DNA of 64,000 nucleotides from Litoreibacter albidus (GTDB taxonomy: Bacteria; Pseudomonadota; Alphaproteobacteria; Rhodobacterales; Rhodobacteraceae). Position numbers and translations under genes: made by a program. Shown piece after piece: positions 1-8,431 of the stretch (position 1 is the stretch's first letter; the number at the start of each line of letters is the position of its first letter). Below the pieces are notes generated by a model. The model was not told the DNA's origin. It saw nothing but the letters and a program-made list of their open reading frames with translations, and did no database searches. The stretch spans positions 124,001-188,000 of the forward strand of contig NZ_FNOI01000005.1 of NCBI RefSeq assembly GCF_900107015.1. Reading direction: 5' to 3'.

Positions 1-1051
1 CCATTGCATTATCCACGATGGAACTGGTCTGACGCTCCCGCGCCTTTAGCTCACGGGTTTTCTGCGCGACCAATATCCTCACCGCACGCTCCCGCTGCAA
101 AAGCGAGGCCGTCAGCAAGCCCACCAGCGCCGTGACCATGAGCCCTAGCGCCAAGGTGAACCACGTGGATAACTGCGCTTCGCCTGCCTCAAACTTTGGC
201 GTACTGCTCCAGACCATCAGCCATTCCTGACCCATCCCCGGCACGACGGCGGACCGCGTGAAAGCGGATGTTGCACCACCGTCAGGACTTTCGTCGTATA
301 TCACCATGTCATCGTCAGGCTCGGTGCCGTCGTAGACCGTCAACCAGAATTGCTCGGTCTGCGCTGCTGTCATGTCTTTCAGAGCTTCGCCACCAACGAA
401 CGGCAGGTACGACCAACCGATAAATACGTCGTTTGCACCGATAATCGGGTTGACCAAAAGGAACCCTGGCTGACTGGTCTCATCTTGGACCAGCAAAATA
501 CGTTCGGTAAGCTGAGGGGACTTCGTGTCACGTGCCTTGATGGCCGCCTCTCGCCTTCGTTTCTCGAACCCGATGTCCAAGCCAATCGCGGCGGCATTTA
601 CCGACATTGGTTCGATGTAGGTGATCACATAGGCGGTTTCACGATTGGACTCAGGCCGGACTTGAAAGTTCGGTTGCCCAAAATCACTGCGGCCCGCGCG
701 AAACTCGTCCATCTTCGCCGTCTCAACCGGCAGAATAATCCCAAGACCACTAACTCCCGGCAATGCTTCGGATATCGTCAACGCCTCTACGTACTTGCGC
801 CAGTCCTCTTGCGTCACCTTATCGGAGGCCATGTAAAAACCGGCTGCGCTAGTCAACGCTTGCCGGTAGTCCGATAAGCGACCGGACAGAGCATCCTTGT
901 TGTCTTCTGTTATCGTCTCAAAGACCGCGCTCGTGCGCTTCTTTTGGTCATTGTTGAACCATGAGGCCACGGCAAGCGTCGCCAACACACAAGCGGTCAT
1001 GATGGTTAATGGAATCCACCCAGTGTGTTTTTTAACAATAAAATCGACCAA
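1..1051 (-). CDS. CHASE-domain membrane sensor protein (partial, N-terminal part)
   Basis: This reading frame is open through the left edge, so only the N-terminal part (about 350 residues) is present. It has a first membrane segment near residues 12-30, then about 200 residues of extracytoplasmic domain resembling CHASE, then a second membrane segment encoded at about 108-170. After that comes a charged helical linker at the window edge. This is the layout of CHASE sensor histidine kinases or diguanylate cyclases; the output domain lies outside the window, so the enzyme type cannot be told. No ATG fits. I chose a TTG at 1049-1051 because GGGGA lies nine bases upstream; a TTG at 1111 is the longest option, with no clear ribosome site. 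The frame is certain, the start is not. Confidence 0.7.
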   Translation of the reverse strand, partial: MVDFIVKKHTGWIPLTIMTACVLATLAVASWFNNDQKKRTSAVFETITEDNKDALSGRLSDYRQALTSAAGFYMASDKVTQEDWRKYVEALTISEALPGVSGLGIILPVETAKMDEFRAGRSDFGQPNFQVRPESNRETAYVITYIEPMSVNAAAIGLDIGFEKRRREAAIKARDTKSPQLTERILLVQDETSQPGFLLVNPIIGANDVFIGWSYLPFVGGEALKDMTAAQTEQFWLTVYDGTEPDDDMVIYDESPDGGATSAFTRSAVVPGMGQEWLMVWSSTPKFEAGEAQLSTWFTLALGLMVTALVGLLTASLLQRERAVRILVAQKTRELKARERQTSSIVDNAM

Positions 1052-1244
1052 ATCCGAAGATCCCCAGTTTATAATTCCCACCACGTTCCGCAAACCGCAG
1101 AAGCAAACCAAAAACTAGATAACAGGCTCACCTATATTGCAGTCGCTTGGGCACTGACAGGGATGAAAGTAGGTCGATTGTTCAGACAGGCAACACTGTG
1201 CCTTATTCATCGCGGCAATGCTGGCTGCGAATAACTGTTCATTG

Positions 1245-1321
1245 TGGCGATCCCTGAAGGACTCGAACCCTCAACCTGCTGATTAGAAGTCAGCTGCTCT
1301 ATCCAGTTGAGCTAAGGGACC
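1245..1321 (-). tRNA. tRNA-Arg (anticodon TCT)
   Basis: A 77-base cloverleaf can be drawn on the minus strand. The 7-bp acceptor stem has GGTCCCT at the 5' end and AGGGATC at the 3' end. The anticodon stem GCTGA/TCAGC holds loop CTTCTAA, giving anticodon TCT. The T arm carries the usual GTTCGAGTC loop, and the 3' CCA is encoded. TCT reads AGA/AGG arginine codons, which are rare in GC-rich genomes. Confidence 0.95.
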
Positions 1322-1392
1322 GCTGACCGCTTATTGCGAAAGCCTGCGCGCAAACGCAAGGGCTTTGCTTATTTATCCGCCCTAGCTAAAGA

Positions 1393-1405
1393 TGAACGCA
1401 GTTCA
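1393..1405. promoter_or_regulatory. TetR operator candidate, site 1 (TGAAC-N3-GTTCA)
   Basis: The perfect palindrome TGAACGCAGTTCA ends 12 bases before the ATG of the TetR-family gene at 1418. The same half-sites with a three-base spacer recur three times just downstream of that gene. The position suggests autorepression. Confidence 0.7.
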
Positions 1406-1417
1406 AGTGAGGGGCCT

Positions 1418-2026
1418 ATGACCGGAAAAGTTCAGAAGAAACGTGAAGATCTCCGCGCGCGATTGATTGATATCGCTGAAGAGCGGATCAAGACGGATGG
1501 CATAGCTGGCCTGCGGGCCCGAGACCTTGCGAAGGAAGCAGGATGTGCGGTTGGTGCCATATACAACGTCTTTGGCGATATGAACGACTTGATCATGGCC
1601 GTGAACGCACGGACGTTCAAACGCGTCGGCGCGCAGGTTTCAAAGGCCGTCGCGGCACAGCCCCCCGGTCATCCGGTCAATTCAATGATCGCCATGTCGC
1701 ATGCCTATCTGCACTTCGCACGTGACAACACTCCCGCTTGGCGCACGCTGTTCGACTTGGAGGTTTCTACCGAAGAAAAGGTGCCAGCGTGGTATTTAGA
1801 GGAGCTGCAAAACGTCTTCTCCCTGATCGCTGATCCGTTGGTGCGAATCTTTCCGGATATGTCCGAGGAGGATGTGAATCTTATGACCCGCGGGCTGTTC
1901 TCATCCGTGCATGGAATCGTGCTTCTTGGGTTGGAGAAGCGAATATCAGGCGTTCCTATTGATAAGCTTGAACATATGATTTCTCTTGTTTTCAATCACT
2001 TGACGTCAACACCCTCAGAAAAATGA
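1418..2026 (+). CDS. TetR/AcrR family transcriptional regulator
   Basis: A 202-residue regulator with an N-terminal helix-turn-helix of TetR type (about residues 15-60; motif CAVGAIYNVFGDMNDLI) and an all-helical C-terminal ligand/dimer domain containing PAWRTLF. I take ATG 1418 because GTGAGGGG lies just before it; the frame stays open upstream to 1334, but that stretch reads like translated leader. The stop codon lies inside operator site 2. The downstream genes encode PspA-like and YiaAB-like envelope proteins, so it probably represses them and itself. The ligand is unknown. Confidence 0.88.
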   Translation: MTGKVQKKREDLRARLIDIAEERIKTDGIAGLRARDLAKEAGCAVGAIYNVFGDMNDLIMAVNARTFKRVGAQVSKAVAAQPPGHPVNSMIAMSHAYLHFARDNTPAWRTLFDLEVSTEEKVPAWYLEELQNVFSLIADPLVRIFPDMSEEDVNLMTRGLFSSVHGIVLLGLEKRISGVPIDKLEHMISLVFNHLTSTPSEK

Positions 2027-2036
2027 ACTTCGTTCA
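2024..2036. promoter_or_regulatory. TetR operator candidate, site 2
   Basis: TGAACTTCGTTCA is a copy of the TGAAC-N3-GTTCA palindrome. It overlaps the stop codon of the TetR gene. Its centre is 23 bases from that of site 3, about two helical turns. Confidence 0.75.
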
Positions 2037-2045
2037 AGTTTTTTA

Positions 2046-2073
2046 TTGAACGTCGTTCAAAAATCAGTATCTT
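2046..2073 (+). promoter_or_regulatory. Candidate sigma-70 promoter of the pspA-yiaAB unit
   Basis: A -35-like TTGAAC (2046-2051) and a -10-like TATCTT (2068-2073) are separated by 16 bases. Operator site 3 covers the -35 and site 4 lies just downstream of the -10, so a bound repressor would block polymerase. This is inferred from spacing only. Confidence 0.45.
2047..2059. promoter_or_regulatory. TetR operator candidate, site 3
   Basis: TGAACGTCGTTCA is a perfect copy of the palindrome. It overlaps the presumed -35 element of the pspA promoter. Confidence 0.75.
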
Positions 2074-2080
2074 GAATTCA

Positions 2081-2093
2081 TGAACAGCGTTCA
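2081..2093. promoter_or_regulatory. TetR operator candidate, site 4
   Basis: TGAACAGCGTTCA is the fourth copy of the palindrome. It lies between the presumed -10 element and the pspA start codon. Confidence 0.75.
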
Positions 2094-2119
2094 CACGCTA
2101 CCATGTAGGAGAGACCAAG

Positions 2120-2794
2120 ATGTTTTTGACATTGAAGACCCTGATGACCGGCGCAAATGCTCGGGCCGAAGAAAAGGTCCGCGACGTCTACGCCATCGAG
2201 TTGATTGAACAAAAAATCCGCGAAGCGACCAACAGCCTGACCGCTGCCAAGGCCACATTGGCAAGCTTGATCCAGCGCCATCGCGGTGAAGACCGCCAAG
2301 TGCGCTCCATCGAGGCCCGCGTCACTGACCTGACCGAGCGCGCGCAAAAGGCGCTTAATGATGACAATGAGACCATGGCCGCCGAGGCCGCGAATGCCAT
2401 CGCCCAGCTTGAGAACGAGCTTGAAGGCCGCCGCCAAACTTTAGGCCGGTTGGATCAGCGGATCATGCGCTTGCGCCAAAGTATTGAAACGGGAAACCGC
2501 CGCATCATCGACCTGAAGCAAGGCGCAATAACGGCTAAAGCGGTGCGCTACGAACAATCGGTGCAAGCCAAGCTGAACACCACACTTCAGGGTAAGTCCA
2601 GCGTGGCCGAGGCCGAAGAGCTAATCGCGAATGTTCTTCAAAAAGACGACCCGTTCGAGCAGGCCGAAATCCTCGCCGACATCGACCGCGATCTCACCCA
2701 CGAGACCCTCGCAGATCGCTTATCGGACGCAGGATACGGCGCAGCCACACGGGCCACGGGCGCGGATGTCCTCAAGCGCCTGAAATCCAAATAA
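2120..2794 (+). CDS. pspA: PspA/IM30 family membrane-stress protein
   Basis: A 224-residue, almost entirely helical and charged protein, close to the usual PspA length of about 220. The N-terminal stretch (residues 1-20) can form an amphipathic helix of the kind PspA uses to bind lipid. Long coiled coil follows (about 25-160), then a shorter helical C-terminal part. Known members bind and stabilise stressed inner membrane. GGAGAG precedes the ATG. It is the first gene after the operator array and is followed 39 bases later by a YiaAB protein. No pspF or pspBC homologue is nearby; control appears to be by the TetR regulator. Confidence 0.85.
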   Translation: MFLTLKTLMTGANARAEEKVRDVYAIELIEQKIREATNSLTAAKATLASLIQRHRGEDRQVRSIEARVTDLTERAQKALNDDNETMAAEAANAIAQLENELEGRRQTLGRLDQRIMRLRQSIETGNRRIIDLKQGAITAKAVRYEQSVQAKLNTTLQGKSSVAEAEELIANVLQKDDPFEQAEILADIDRDLTHETLADRLSDAGYGAATRATGADVLKRLKSK

Positions 2795-2833
2795 CCGACA
2801 GACACATAAAATTCTTTAGAAAAGGAACAGAAA

Positions 2834-3121
2834 ATGAATAACGCAATCAAATCCGACAATACCTTGATAATGATGGTAAACCTTGCAGGCGTGTTCATCG
2901 CCCTCGGGATGTTGGCCCTCTCCCTCTACATGTCGCCTGACGTGCCGCTGTCGACCAAAGGCTTCTGGGGCATCGGCGTGCTGATGCTGTCGCTGAGCTT
3001 GGTGAACTTCGTGAAGTACCGTTTTGACGAGCGCATCAGCGAAGACCGCATTCAACAGATTGAACGCGCACGGAACGAAAAACTGCTGGAAGACTATGTG
3101 ACGGTCGACAAAGCCGCCTAA
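2834..3121 (+). CDS. YiaA/YiaB family two-helix inner membrane protein
   Basis: A 95-residue protein with two hydrophobic helices (about residues 10-35 and 42-62) and a charged cytoplasmic tail (FDERISEDRIQQIERARNEK). This is the plan of the YiaAB two-helix family. An AGGAACAG ribosome site precedes the ATG. It probably shares a transcript with the PspA gene, and a terminator follows. The biochemical role is unknown; pairing with PspA suggests a membrane partner. Confidence 0.8.
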   Translation: MNNAIKSDNTLIMMVNLAGVFIALGMLALSLYMSPDVPLSTKGFWGIGVLMLSLSLVNFVKYRFDERISEDRIQQIERARNEKLLEDYVTVDKAA

Positions 3122-3140
3122 GACATTTCCAAGCCAGTTG

Positions 3141-3172
3141 CCGCGCCCTCCTCCCCGGGGGCGCGGTTTTCC
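3141..3172 (+). terminator. Rho-independent terminator after yiaAB
   Basis: CCGCGCCC (3141-3148) pairs with GGGCGCGG (3159-3166) and is followed by TTTT. It separates pspA-yiaAB from the acyltransferase/CdsA-like pair, so the latter may have its own promoter or depend on read-through. Confidence 0.7.
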
Positions 3173-3229
3173 TTGATTAAAGCCGCCAAAACCTGTCCCT
3201 TGAAGTAACTGTTTAATAAGAGAGCCGAA

Positions 3230-3868
3230 ATGCGCCGCTTTGCAGCTTCCATCGTAGGACAACTCCTGATTTTTGTAGGTCAGTTCATTACGGCAGCCCG
3301 CGCCGATTGGCGTGGGATTGAGCCGGTACCACGTCAACGCATCTACTACGCCAACCACTCCTCCAACGCCGATCTGCCGCTTATCTGGACGGTTCTGCCC
3401 GCCGCAATTCGGCGCAACACCCGCGCCGTCGCAGCGGCTGACTACTGGTTGAAGAACAAGCTCCGCGCGTTCATCGGGCGCGACGTTTTTCATGGGGTGC
3501 TGATCGACCGCCGCGCCGAGCACCGCACCGATGATCCCATCGCAAAAATCGTGCAGGCGCTCGACGATGGTTCATCCATTATCATTTTCCCTGAAGGTGG
3601 GCGTAACCGCACGGAAGACCCTTTGATGCCATTCAAGGCGGGGCTCTATAACATCGCGCAGCAACGACCAGAGGTTGATCTGGTCCCATGCTGGATCGAC
3701 AACATCGCCCACATAATGCCAACGGGGGAGGTGATCCCAGTGCCATTGGCCTGCACCGTGACGTTTGGCGCCCCTATCCATGTGGGCGAGACAGAACAGA
3801 AAGACGCGTTCTTGTCTCGCGCCTCTGACGCGCTGCTCGATCTGATCCCGTCCCGAGGGCAAGCCTGA
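3230..3868 (+). CDS. 1-acyl-sn-glycerol-3-phosphate acyltransferase family protein (PlsC-like)
   Basis: A 212-residue acyltransferase. The catalytic NHSSNAD motif (NHxxxxD) is at residues 42-48 and the substrate-binding FPEGGR at 120-125. An N-terminal hydrophobic segment (about 9-22) would anchor it to the inner membrane. Members move an acyl group onto lysophospholipid precursors. The stop codon overlaps the next ATG by one base (TGATG), so it is translationally coupled to a CdsA-like gene. A separate main plsC probably exists elsewhere; this copy may serve membrane repair with PspA (inference). Confidence 0.85.
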   Translation: MRRFAASIVGQLLIFVGQFITAARADWRGIEPVPRQRIYYANHSSNADLPLIWTVLPAAIRRNTRAVAAADYWLKNKLRAFIGRDVFHGVLIDRRAEHRTDDPIAKIVQALDDGSSIIIFPEGGRNRTEDPLMPFKAGLYNIAQQRPEVDLVPCWIDNIAHIMPTGEVIPVPLACTVTFGAPIHVGETEQKDAFLSRASDALLDLIPSRGQA

Positions 3869-4827
3869 TGGAAATGACCCAAACAAGCTCCGACCTGCTG
3901 TTCCTGTTCGCCGCGTGCTGCGGCTTGCTGATCATCGCGACACTTGTGGGCGAAGTCCTACAAGCGCGGCTTCACAAAACCCGTGCCAACCTGACGGTAG
4001 AGACCTACCTGACACGCGTTCACAGCTGGTGGGGCATGGTGTTTTTGTTCTCCATCGCGCTGCTGGTCGGTCCGGTGGGCATCATCACTCTGTTCGCCTT
4101 CTGCTCCTTAGCGGCATTGCGCGAATTTCTAACGCTGACAACGAAAACCAATGCGGATCATTGGTCCCTGATTGCCAGTTTTTATCTAATTCTACCGTTT
4201 CAATATGTTTTGATTTGGTGGGGTGAGGTCGGGCTGTTCTCCACCCTGATCCCCATCTACGCCTTCCTACTCCTCCCGATCCTCAGCGTTCTGCGGGGCG
4301 GCGAAGGGGCCGACAAAAACTTCCTCGCGCGAATATCGGAAACCCAATGGGGCCTGATGATCTGTGTGTTCTGCGCCAGCTACATACCCGCGCTCGTCAC
4401 CCTCGACATTCCAAACTACGGCGACCGCGCGCCACTGCTCATCGCCTATTTGGTATTCGTGATCCAGATGAGCGATCTCATGGAATATTTCACCGGCCGC
4501 CGCTTTGGCAGACGCAAGGTCGCTCCTGCCGTATCGCCCAAAACCCGCGAGGGTATCGCGTGCGGGGCCGCGTTTGCGGCGGCTCTAGGCCTGCTGCTAA
4601 CGTGGATGACGCCGTTCTCACCGCTCGCATCGATTGCGATGGCGGTCATGGCCTATCTCGTGGGTGTCGGCGGGTCTTTGGTTTTGGCGGCGATCAAGTC
4701 TGACCGCGGCATAAAGAACTGGGGCCACCTCATTCCCGGGCAAGGCGGGTTCGTGGATCAACTCGACTCCGTGGTCTTCGCAGCGCCCGTGTTCTTCCAC
4801 GTCACACGCTACTATTACGGCGGCTAG
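3868..4827 (+). CDS. Phosphatidate cytidylyltransferase family protein (CdsA-like paralogue)
   Basis: A 319-residue polytopic membrane protein with about eight hydrophobic helices. It ends in a CdsA-type signature (residues about 277-302). CdsA makes CDP-diacylglycerol from phosphatidate and CTP. The signature deviates from the usual form: GIKN where KD is expected, PGQGG where PGHGG is usual, and VDQLD for DRxD. From memory, similar changes and the FFHVTRYYY ending are seen in YnbB-type paralogues. It overlaps the acyltransferase gene by one base, suggesting joint production of lipid intermediates. Activity as a true cytidylyltransferase is not assured. Confidence 0.78.
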   Translation: MEMTQTSSDLLFLFAACCGLLIIATLVGEVLQARLHKTRANLTVETYLTRVHSWWGMVFLFSIALLVGPVGIITLFAFCSLAALREFLTLTTKTNADHWSLIASFYLILPFQYVLIWWGEVGLFSTLIPIYAFLLLPILSVLRGGEGADKNFLARISETQWGLMICVFCASYIPALVTLDIPNYGDRAPLLIAYLVFVIQMSDLMEYFTGRRFGRRKVAPAVSPKTREGIACGAAFAAALGLLLTWMTPFSPLASIAMAVMAYLVGVGGSLVLAAIKSDRGIKNWGHLIPGQGGFVDQLDSVVFAAPVFFHVTRYYYGG

Positions 4828-4843
4828 TTAAGGCGCGCCCTAA

Positions 4844-5155
4844 CTAGTGCGTCCACACACCGCGACGTCCGGTGGCAAAATTTTCACCGTAACCGCCCGG
4901 GCGGATCACCGGCTTGCGGATGTTGGGGCTGGTGACAGTCGCCTCAATCCCATTGTCTTTCGCGTAATCCAGCGCGGCTTCCTTGCTGTCGAAGGTCAGC
5001 TTCACCTGCGCCTGCGTGTCGGACGACGACGTCCAGCCCATCAACGGATCAACGTCGCGGCCCGTGCTGTTCACAAACTCCAAAACCCATCCTCTGGATT
5101 TTGCAGTGCCGGATTGCATGGCTGTCTTCGTCGGTTGGTAGATGCGTGCGCGCAT
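4844..5155 (-). CDS. Complex I NDUFS4-like subunit (ETC complex I subunit family)
   Basis: A 103-residue protein starting MRARIYQPTKTAMQSG and ending with an arginine/glycine-rich tail. It matches the NDUFS4 (18 kDa, AQDQ) accessory subunit family found in mitochondria and alphaproteobacteria. Motifs include GWVLEF, MGWTSSSDT and a KEAALDYA helix. The start at 5155 is supported by GGAGAAG; the frame is open further upstream but without a better start. It stands alone, away from a nuo operon, which is usual for this gene. Confidence 0.88.
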   Translation of the reverse strand: MRARIYQPTKTAMQSGTAKSRGWVLEFVNSTGRDVDPLMGWTSSSDTQAQVKLTFDSKEAALDYAKDNGIEATVTSPNIRKPVIRPGGYGENFATGRRGVWTH

Positions 5156-5237
5156 GGGGACTTCTCCAAAAACTCTGCCTATATATCGCGATCCTGACAC
5201 CCTATGGCAAGAGCACAAAACAGCACGGGTTGAAGCG

Positions 5238-5252
5238 GAACAAAAAAGGATC
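5238..5252. promoter_or_regulatory. Possible LexA (SOS) box upstream of uvrB
   Basis: The + strand reads GAAC-N7-GATC; on the other strand this is GATC-N7-GTTC. That matches seven of eight bases of the alphaproteobacterial LexA direct repeat GTTC-N7-GTTC. It lies 31 bases before the uvrB start codon. uvrB is a usual SOS gene, but a single mismatched site is weak evidence. Confidence 0.4.
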
Positions 5253-5283
5253 ATCTTAAGGGCAACCCAAGGAATCGCGCGAC

Positions 5284-7488
5284 ATGCATAATAACTCTCC
5301 TGAACAGATGCCTAAACAGGTTCCGATCCTGTCCAACCCTGCGCCGGATGTGAAAACCCGCGACAAGCTGGAGGGCGGGATTAAGTTCCGTCTGGAAACC
5401 GAGTTCGACCCCGCAGGCGACCAGCCCACCGCCATCCGCGAGCTGAAAGAGGGAATTCTGAACGGCGACCGTGACCAAGTTTTGCTAGGGGCCACTGGTA
5501 CGGGTAAAACCTTTACGATGGCTAAACTGATTGAGGAAACCAATCGCCCCGCGATCATCCTTGCGCCGAACAAAACACTCGCGGCACAGCTTTACGGCGA
5601 ATTTAAAGGTTTCTTCCCCGACAACGCCGTCGAGTACTTTGTCTCATACTACGACTACTACCAGCCCGAAGCCTATGTCGCCCGCTCCGACACCTTCATC
5701 GAGAAGGAGTCGCAGATCAACGAGCAGATCGACCGCATGCGGCACTCCGCGACCCGTGCGCTACTGGAGCGTGATGACGTCATCATCGTGGCCTCCGTGT
5801 CGTGCATCTACGGCATCGGGAGTGTCGAAACCTACGGTGCCATGACGCAGGATTTGCATATCGGTCAGGAGTACGATCAGCGCAAGGTCATGGCCGATCT
5901 GATCGCCCAAGCCTACAAGCGCAACGATCAGGCGTTCCAGCGCGGCACCTTCCGTGTACGCGGCGACAGCTTGGAGATCTGGCCCGCCCACCTTGATGAC
6001 CGCGCATGGCGCTTGTCCTTCTTCGGGGAGGAGCTGGAAGCCATCGCCGAATTTGATCCGCTCACCGGAACCAAAACCGACACGTTTGAGCGCGTGCGCA
6101 TCTACGCGAACTCCCACTATGTGACGCCGCGACCAACCATGCAGCAGGCCATTAAGGGCATCAAAAAGGAGCTCACGCACCGCTTGGCGCAGTTCAACGA
6201 TGAGGGCAAGCTGCTGGAGGCGCAGCGGCTAGAGCAGCGCGTCAGCTTCGACTTGGAAATGCTGGAAGCCACCGGTGTGTGCAGCGGGATCGAAAACTAT
6301 TCGCGCTACCTCACGGGTCGCGCCCCCGGCGAGCCGCCCCCCACCCTGTTCGAATTCATCCCCGACAACGCCATCGTGTTCGCCGATGAATCCCACGTCT
6401 CCGTGCCGCAAATCGGCGGCATGTATAAGGGTGACTTTAGACGCAAAATGACGCTGGCAGAGCACGGCTTCCGCCTGCCATCCTGCATGGACAACCGCCC
6501 CCTCAAGTTTGAGGAATGGGATGCCATGCGCCCGCAATCCGTCTTCGTGTCGGCCACCCCCGCCTCTTGGGAGATAGAGCAGTCGGGCGGCATTTTCGTG
6601 GAGCAGATCATCCGCCCCACCGGCCTTCTGGACCCGATGATCGAAATCCGTCCGGTGGAGACCCAAGTTGACGACGTCATGGACGAAATCCGCCTCGTCT
6701 CCGCCAAGGGCATGCGCACGCTGGTGACGACGCTGACCAAACGCATGGCCGAGGACCTGACGGAGTTCCTGCACGAGAACGGCATCAAGGTGCGCTACAT
6801 GCACTCCGATATCGACACGATCGAGCGGATCGAAATCCTGCGCGACCTGCGCCTTGGGGTGTTCGACGTGCTGATCGGGATCAACCTCCTGCGGGAGGGA
6901 TTGGACATCCCCGAATGTGGCCTTGTGGCCATTCTGGACGCCGATAAGGAGGGCTTCTTGCGCTCCGAGACGTCGCTGGTGCAGACCATCGGCCGCGCCG
7001 CGCGGAACGCCGACGGGCGCGTCATCATGTATGCCGACAAAATCACCGGCTCGATGGAGCGCGCGATGGGGGAGACCGAACGCCGCCGCGCCAAGCAGAT
7101 TGCCTATAACGAGAAGCACAACATCACCCCCGCCACGGTCAAGAAAAACGTCGAGGACATTCTGGCCGGCCTCTACAAAGGCGACGTTGACATGAACCGC
7201 GTAACCGCCACCATCGACGCGCCTGCGGGCGCCAACTTGCAGGCGGTGCTGGACGGTCTACGGGTCGACATGCGCAAGGCCGCCGAGAACCTAGAGTTCG
7301 AGGAAGCCGCCCGCCTACGCGACGAGGTGAAGCGCTTGGAAACCGTCGATCTCGTGGTCTCCGACGACCCCTTGGCGCGTCAATACGCGGTGGAGAAAGC
7401 CGTGCAAGACGGCTTGAAAAACGGTGGCCGTTCAACGGCTGGCAGGCCGGGTCAACGGGGTGGTGTTAAGAAGCGGGGGAAGAGGTGA
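5284..7488 (+). CDS. uvrB: UvrABC system protein B (excinuclease subunit)
   Basis: A 734-residue DNA repair helicase-like ATPase of full length. Walker A GATGTGKT is at residues 69-76. The beta-hairpin region with [11 protein letters not shown] follows, then the DEAD-like motif VFADESH, helicase motifs with QTIGRAAR, and a C-terminal UVR domain ([15 protein letters not shown]) that contacts UvrC. UvrB verifies DNA damage handed over by UvrA and recruits UvrC for incision. It has an N-terminal extension of about 25 residues before the conserved part. The stop codon overlaps the start of the next ORF (GTGA). Confidence 0.98.
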   Translation: MHNNSPEQMPKQVPILSNPAPDVKTRDKLEGGIKFRLETEFDPAGDQPTAIRELKEGILNGDRDQVLLGATGTGKTFTMAKLIEETNRPAIILAPNKTLAAQLYGEFKGFFPDNAVEYFVSYYDYYQPEAYVARSDTFIEKESQINEQIDRMRHSATRALLERDDVIIVASVSCIYGIGSVETYGAMTQDLHIGQEYDQRKVMADLIAQAYKRNDQAFQRGTFRVRGDSLEIWPAHLDDRAWRLSFFGEELEAIAEFDPLTGTKTDTFERVRIYANSHYVTPRPTMQQAIKGIKKELTHRLAQFNDEGKLLEAQRLEQRVSFDLEMLEATGVCSGIENYSRYLTGRAPGEPPPTLFEFIPDNAIVFADESHVSVPQIGGMYKGDFRRKMTLAEHGFRLPSCMDNRPLKFEEWDAMRPQSVFVSATPASWEIEQSGGIFVEQIIRPTGLLDPMIEIRPVETQVDDVMDEIRLVSAKGMRTLVTTLTKRMAEDLTEFLHENGIKVRYMHSDIDTIERIEILRDLRLGVFDVLIGINLLREGLDIPECGLVAILDADKEGFLRSETSLVQTIGRAARNADGRVIMYADKITGSMERAMGETERRRAKQIAYNEKHNITPATVKKNVEDILAGLYKGDVDMNRVTATIDAPAGANLQAVLDGLRVDMRKAAENLEFEEAARLRDEVKRLETVDLVVSDDPLARQYAVEKAVQDGLKNGGRSTAGRPGQRGGVKKRGKR

Positions 7489-7979
7489 GCACTGTTAAAG
7501 AATTAGTAAATTTGGGCGACTATTTCGAACTCATAGTTCAAGAGGATTACACTGACTACAAGTCATCGATCTCACTGCGAAAATGCGTGCACCTTGCCCA
7601 AAGCCTATTCCACATGGCTGATTGGGCGTTTTCTCACGAGCGGGCCGCACTTGAATCCTTGGAAGGTCGCCGTTTTGAATCCGAAAAGGATATATACCCA
7701 CATTTAGCTCTGGGAAGTAGTTCTTTCGGACTGATCCGGGACATCGCGAATGCTTCCAAACACGTAAATCTGAGTGGAAAACCCAGTACCAACATCAAGA
7801 ACGTCACCGATTTGAAAATCGAAACCAGTGCATTTGGGGAAGGGACATTCGGAACCGCAAGGTATGGTGGGATAAACCCAATAGCTTTTGACGGAGATCG
7901 CGTCGTGTACTTAGACGAACACATGCACGAAGTTTTTCAGTATTGGTTAGATTTCACAAATACTATTAGTACTCGCTAG
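7485..7979 (+). CDS. Hypothetical protein, translationally coupled to uvrB
   Basis: A 164-residue protein starting at a GTG that overlaps the uvrB stop codon by four bases (GTGA). Visible features are a helical N-terminal half ([17 protein letters not shown]) and the motif [10 protein letters not shown], which recalls HEPN-like or SKH-type helical proteins, although I cannot place it in a family. No signal or membrane segment is seen. The base composition is clearly more AT-rich than uvrB, so it may be recently acquired. A link to DNA repair is suggested only by position. Confidence 0.7.
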   Translation: MSTVKELVNLGDYFELIVQEDYTDYKSSISLRKCVHLAQSLFHMADWAFSHERAALESLEGRRFESEKDIYPHLALGSSSFGLIRDIANASKHVNLSGKPSTNIKNVTDLKIETSAFGEGTFGTARYGGINPIAFDGDRVVYLDEHMHEVFQYWLDFTNTISTR

Positions 7980-8016
7980 CTTAACACTTCTCTATTTCTG
8001 AACCCATCGCCCCCCT

Positions 8017-8334
8017 CTAAAACCCCTCCGCCACCTCATACATCACCGGCTCGAAGCTCTTGCACAACCCGCTGATCACGCGGTTGCGTTTGCGCATCTC
8101 ATCCGTGCGCAGCATCGCCTGAAAGTCCTCGCGGCGGTCCCATTGCGAATAGTTGGCGATCCGCGTTTGCGCGTCGTTCACATGCAGCGCGGCAGATATA
8201 AAGCCTTGTTGCTTCGAGATGAATTCCGCATAGGCCGACGTCAACTCGTCCAACAAATCCTGACACGTCCCCGGCGTCATCTCGAAGGTGGTGATCACCG
8301 TCTGGCACTGCGCTTGTTTAGAAATCTTGGTCAT
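8017..8334 (-). CDS. Antibiotic biosynthesis monooxygenase (ABM) domain protein
   Basis: A 105-residue single-domain protein of the dimeric alpha/beta-barrel ABM type. A beta strand near VITTFEMTPG is followed by a helix (CQDLLDELTSAYAEF), the segment QQGFISAALHVN, then NYSQWDRREDFQAML. Such proteins are small oxygenases or stress proteins, often without cofactor; the substrate is unknown. The start at 8334 is supported by GGAGGG seven to eight bases upstream; the frame extends ten residues further without a ribosome site. Confidence 0.75.
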   Translation of the reverse strand: MTKISKQAQCQTVITTFEMTPGTCQDLLDELTSAYAEFISKQQGFISAALHVNDAQTRIANYSQWDRREDFQAMLRTDEMRKRNRVISGLCKSFEPVMYEVAEGF

Positions 8335-8431
8335 ATCAAATCCCTCCTGCGTACAGCTTAGCACATCAGGTCTGGGATTTGGGGCGGTCCTTTTAACAAA
8401 GCCGAAACCCGAATCCCTTCAACATGAGTGC

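Noticed and set aside
2816-3523. Minus-strand ORF of 235 codons opposite yiaAB and the acyltransferase
   Set aside because: It covers the terminator and two real genes and shows no protein family features.
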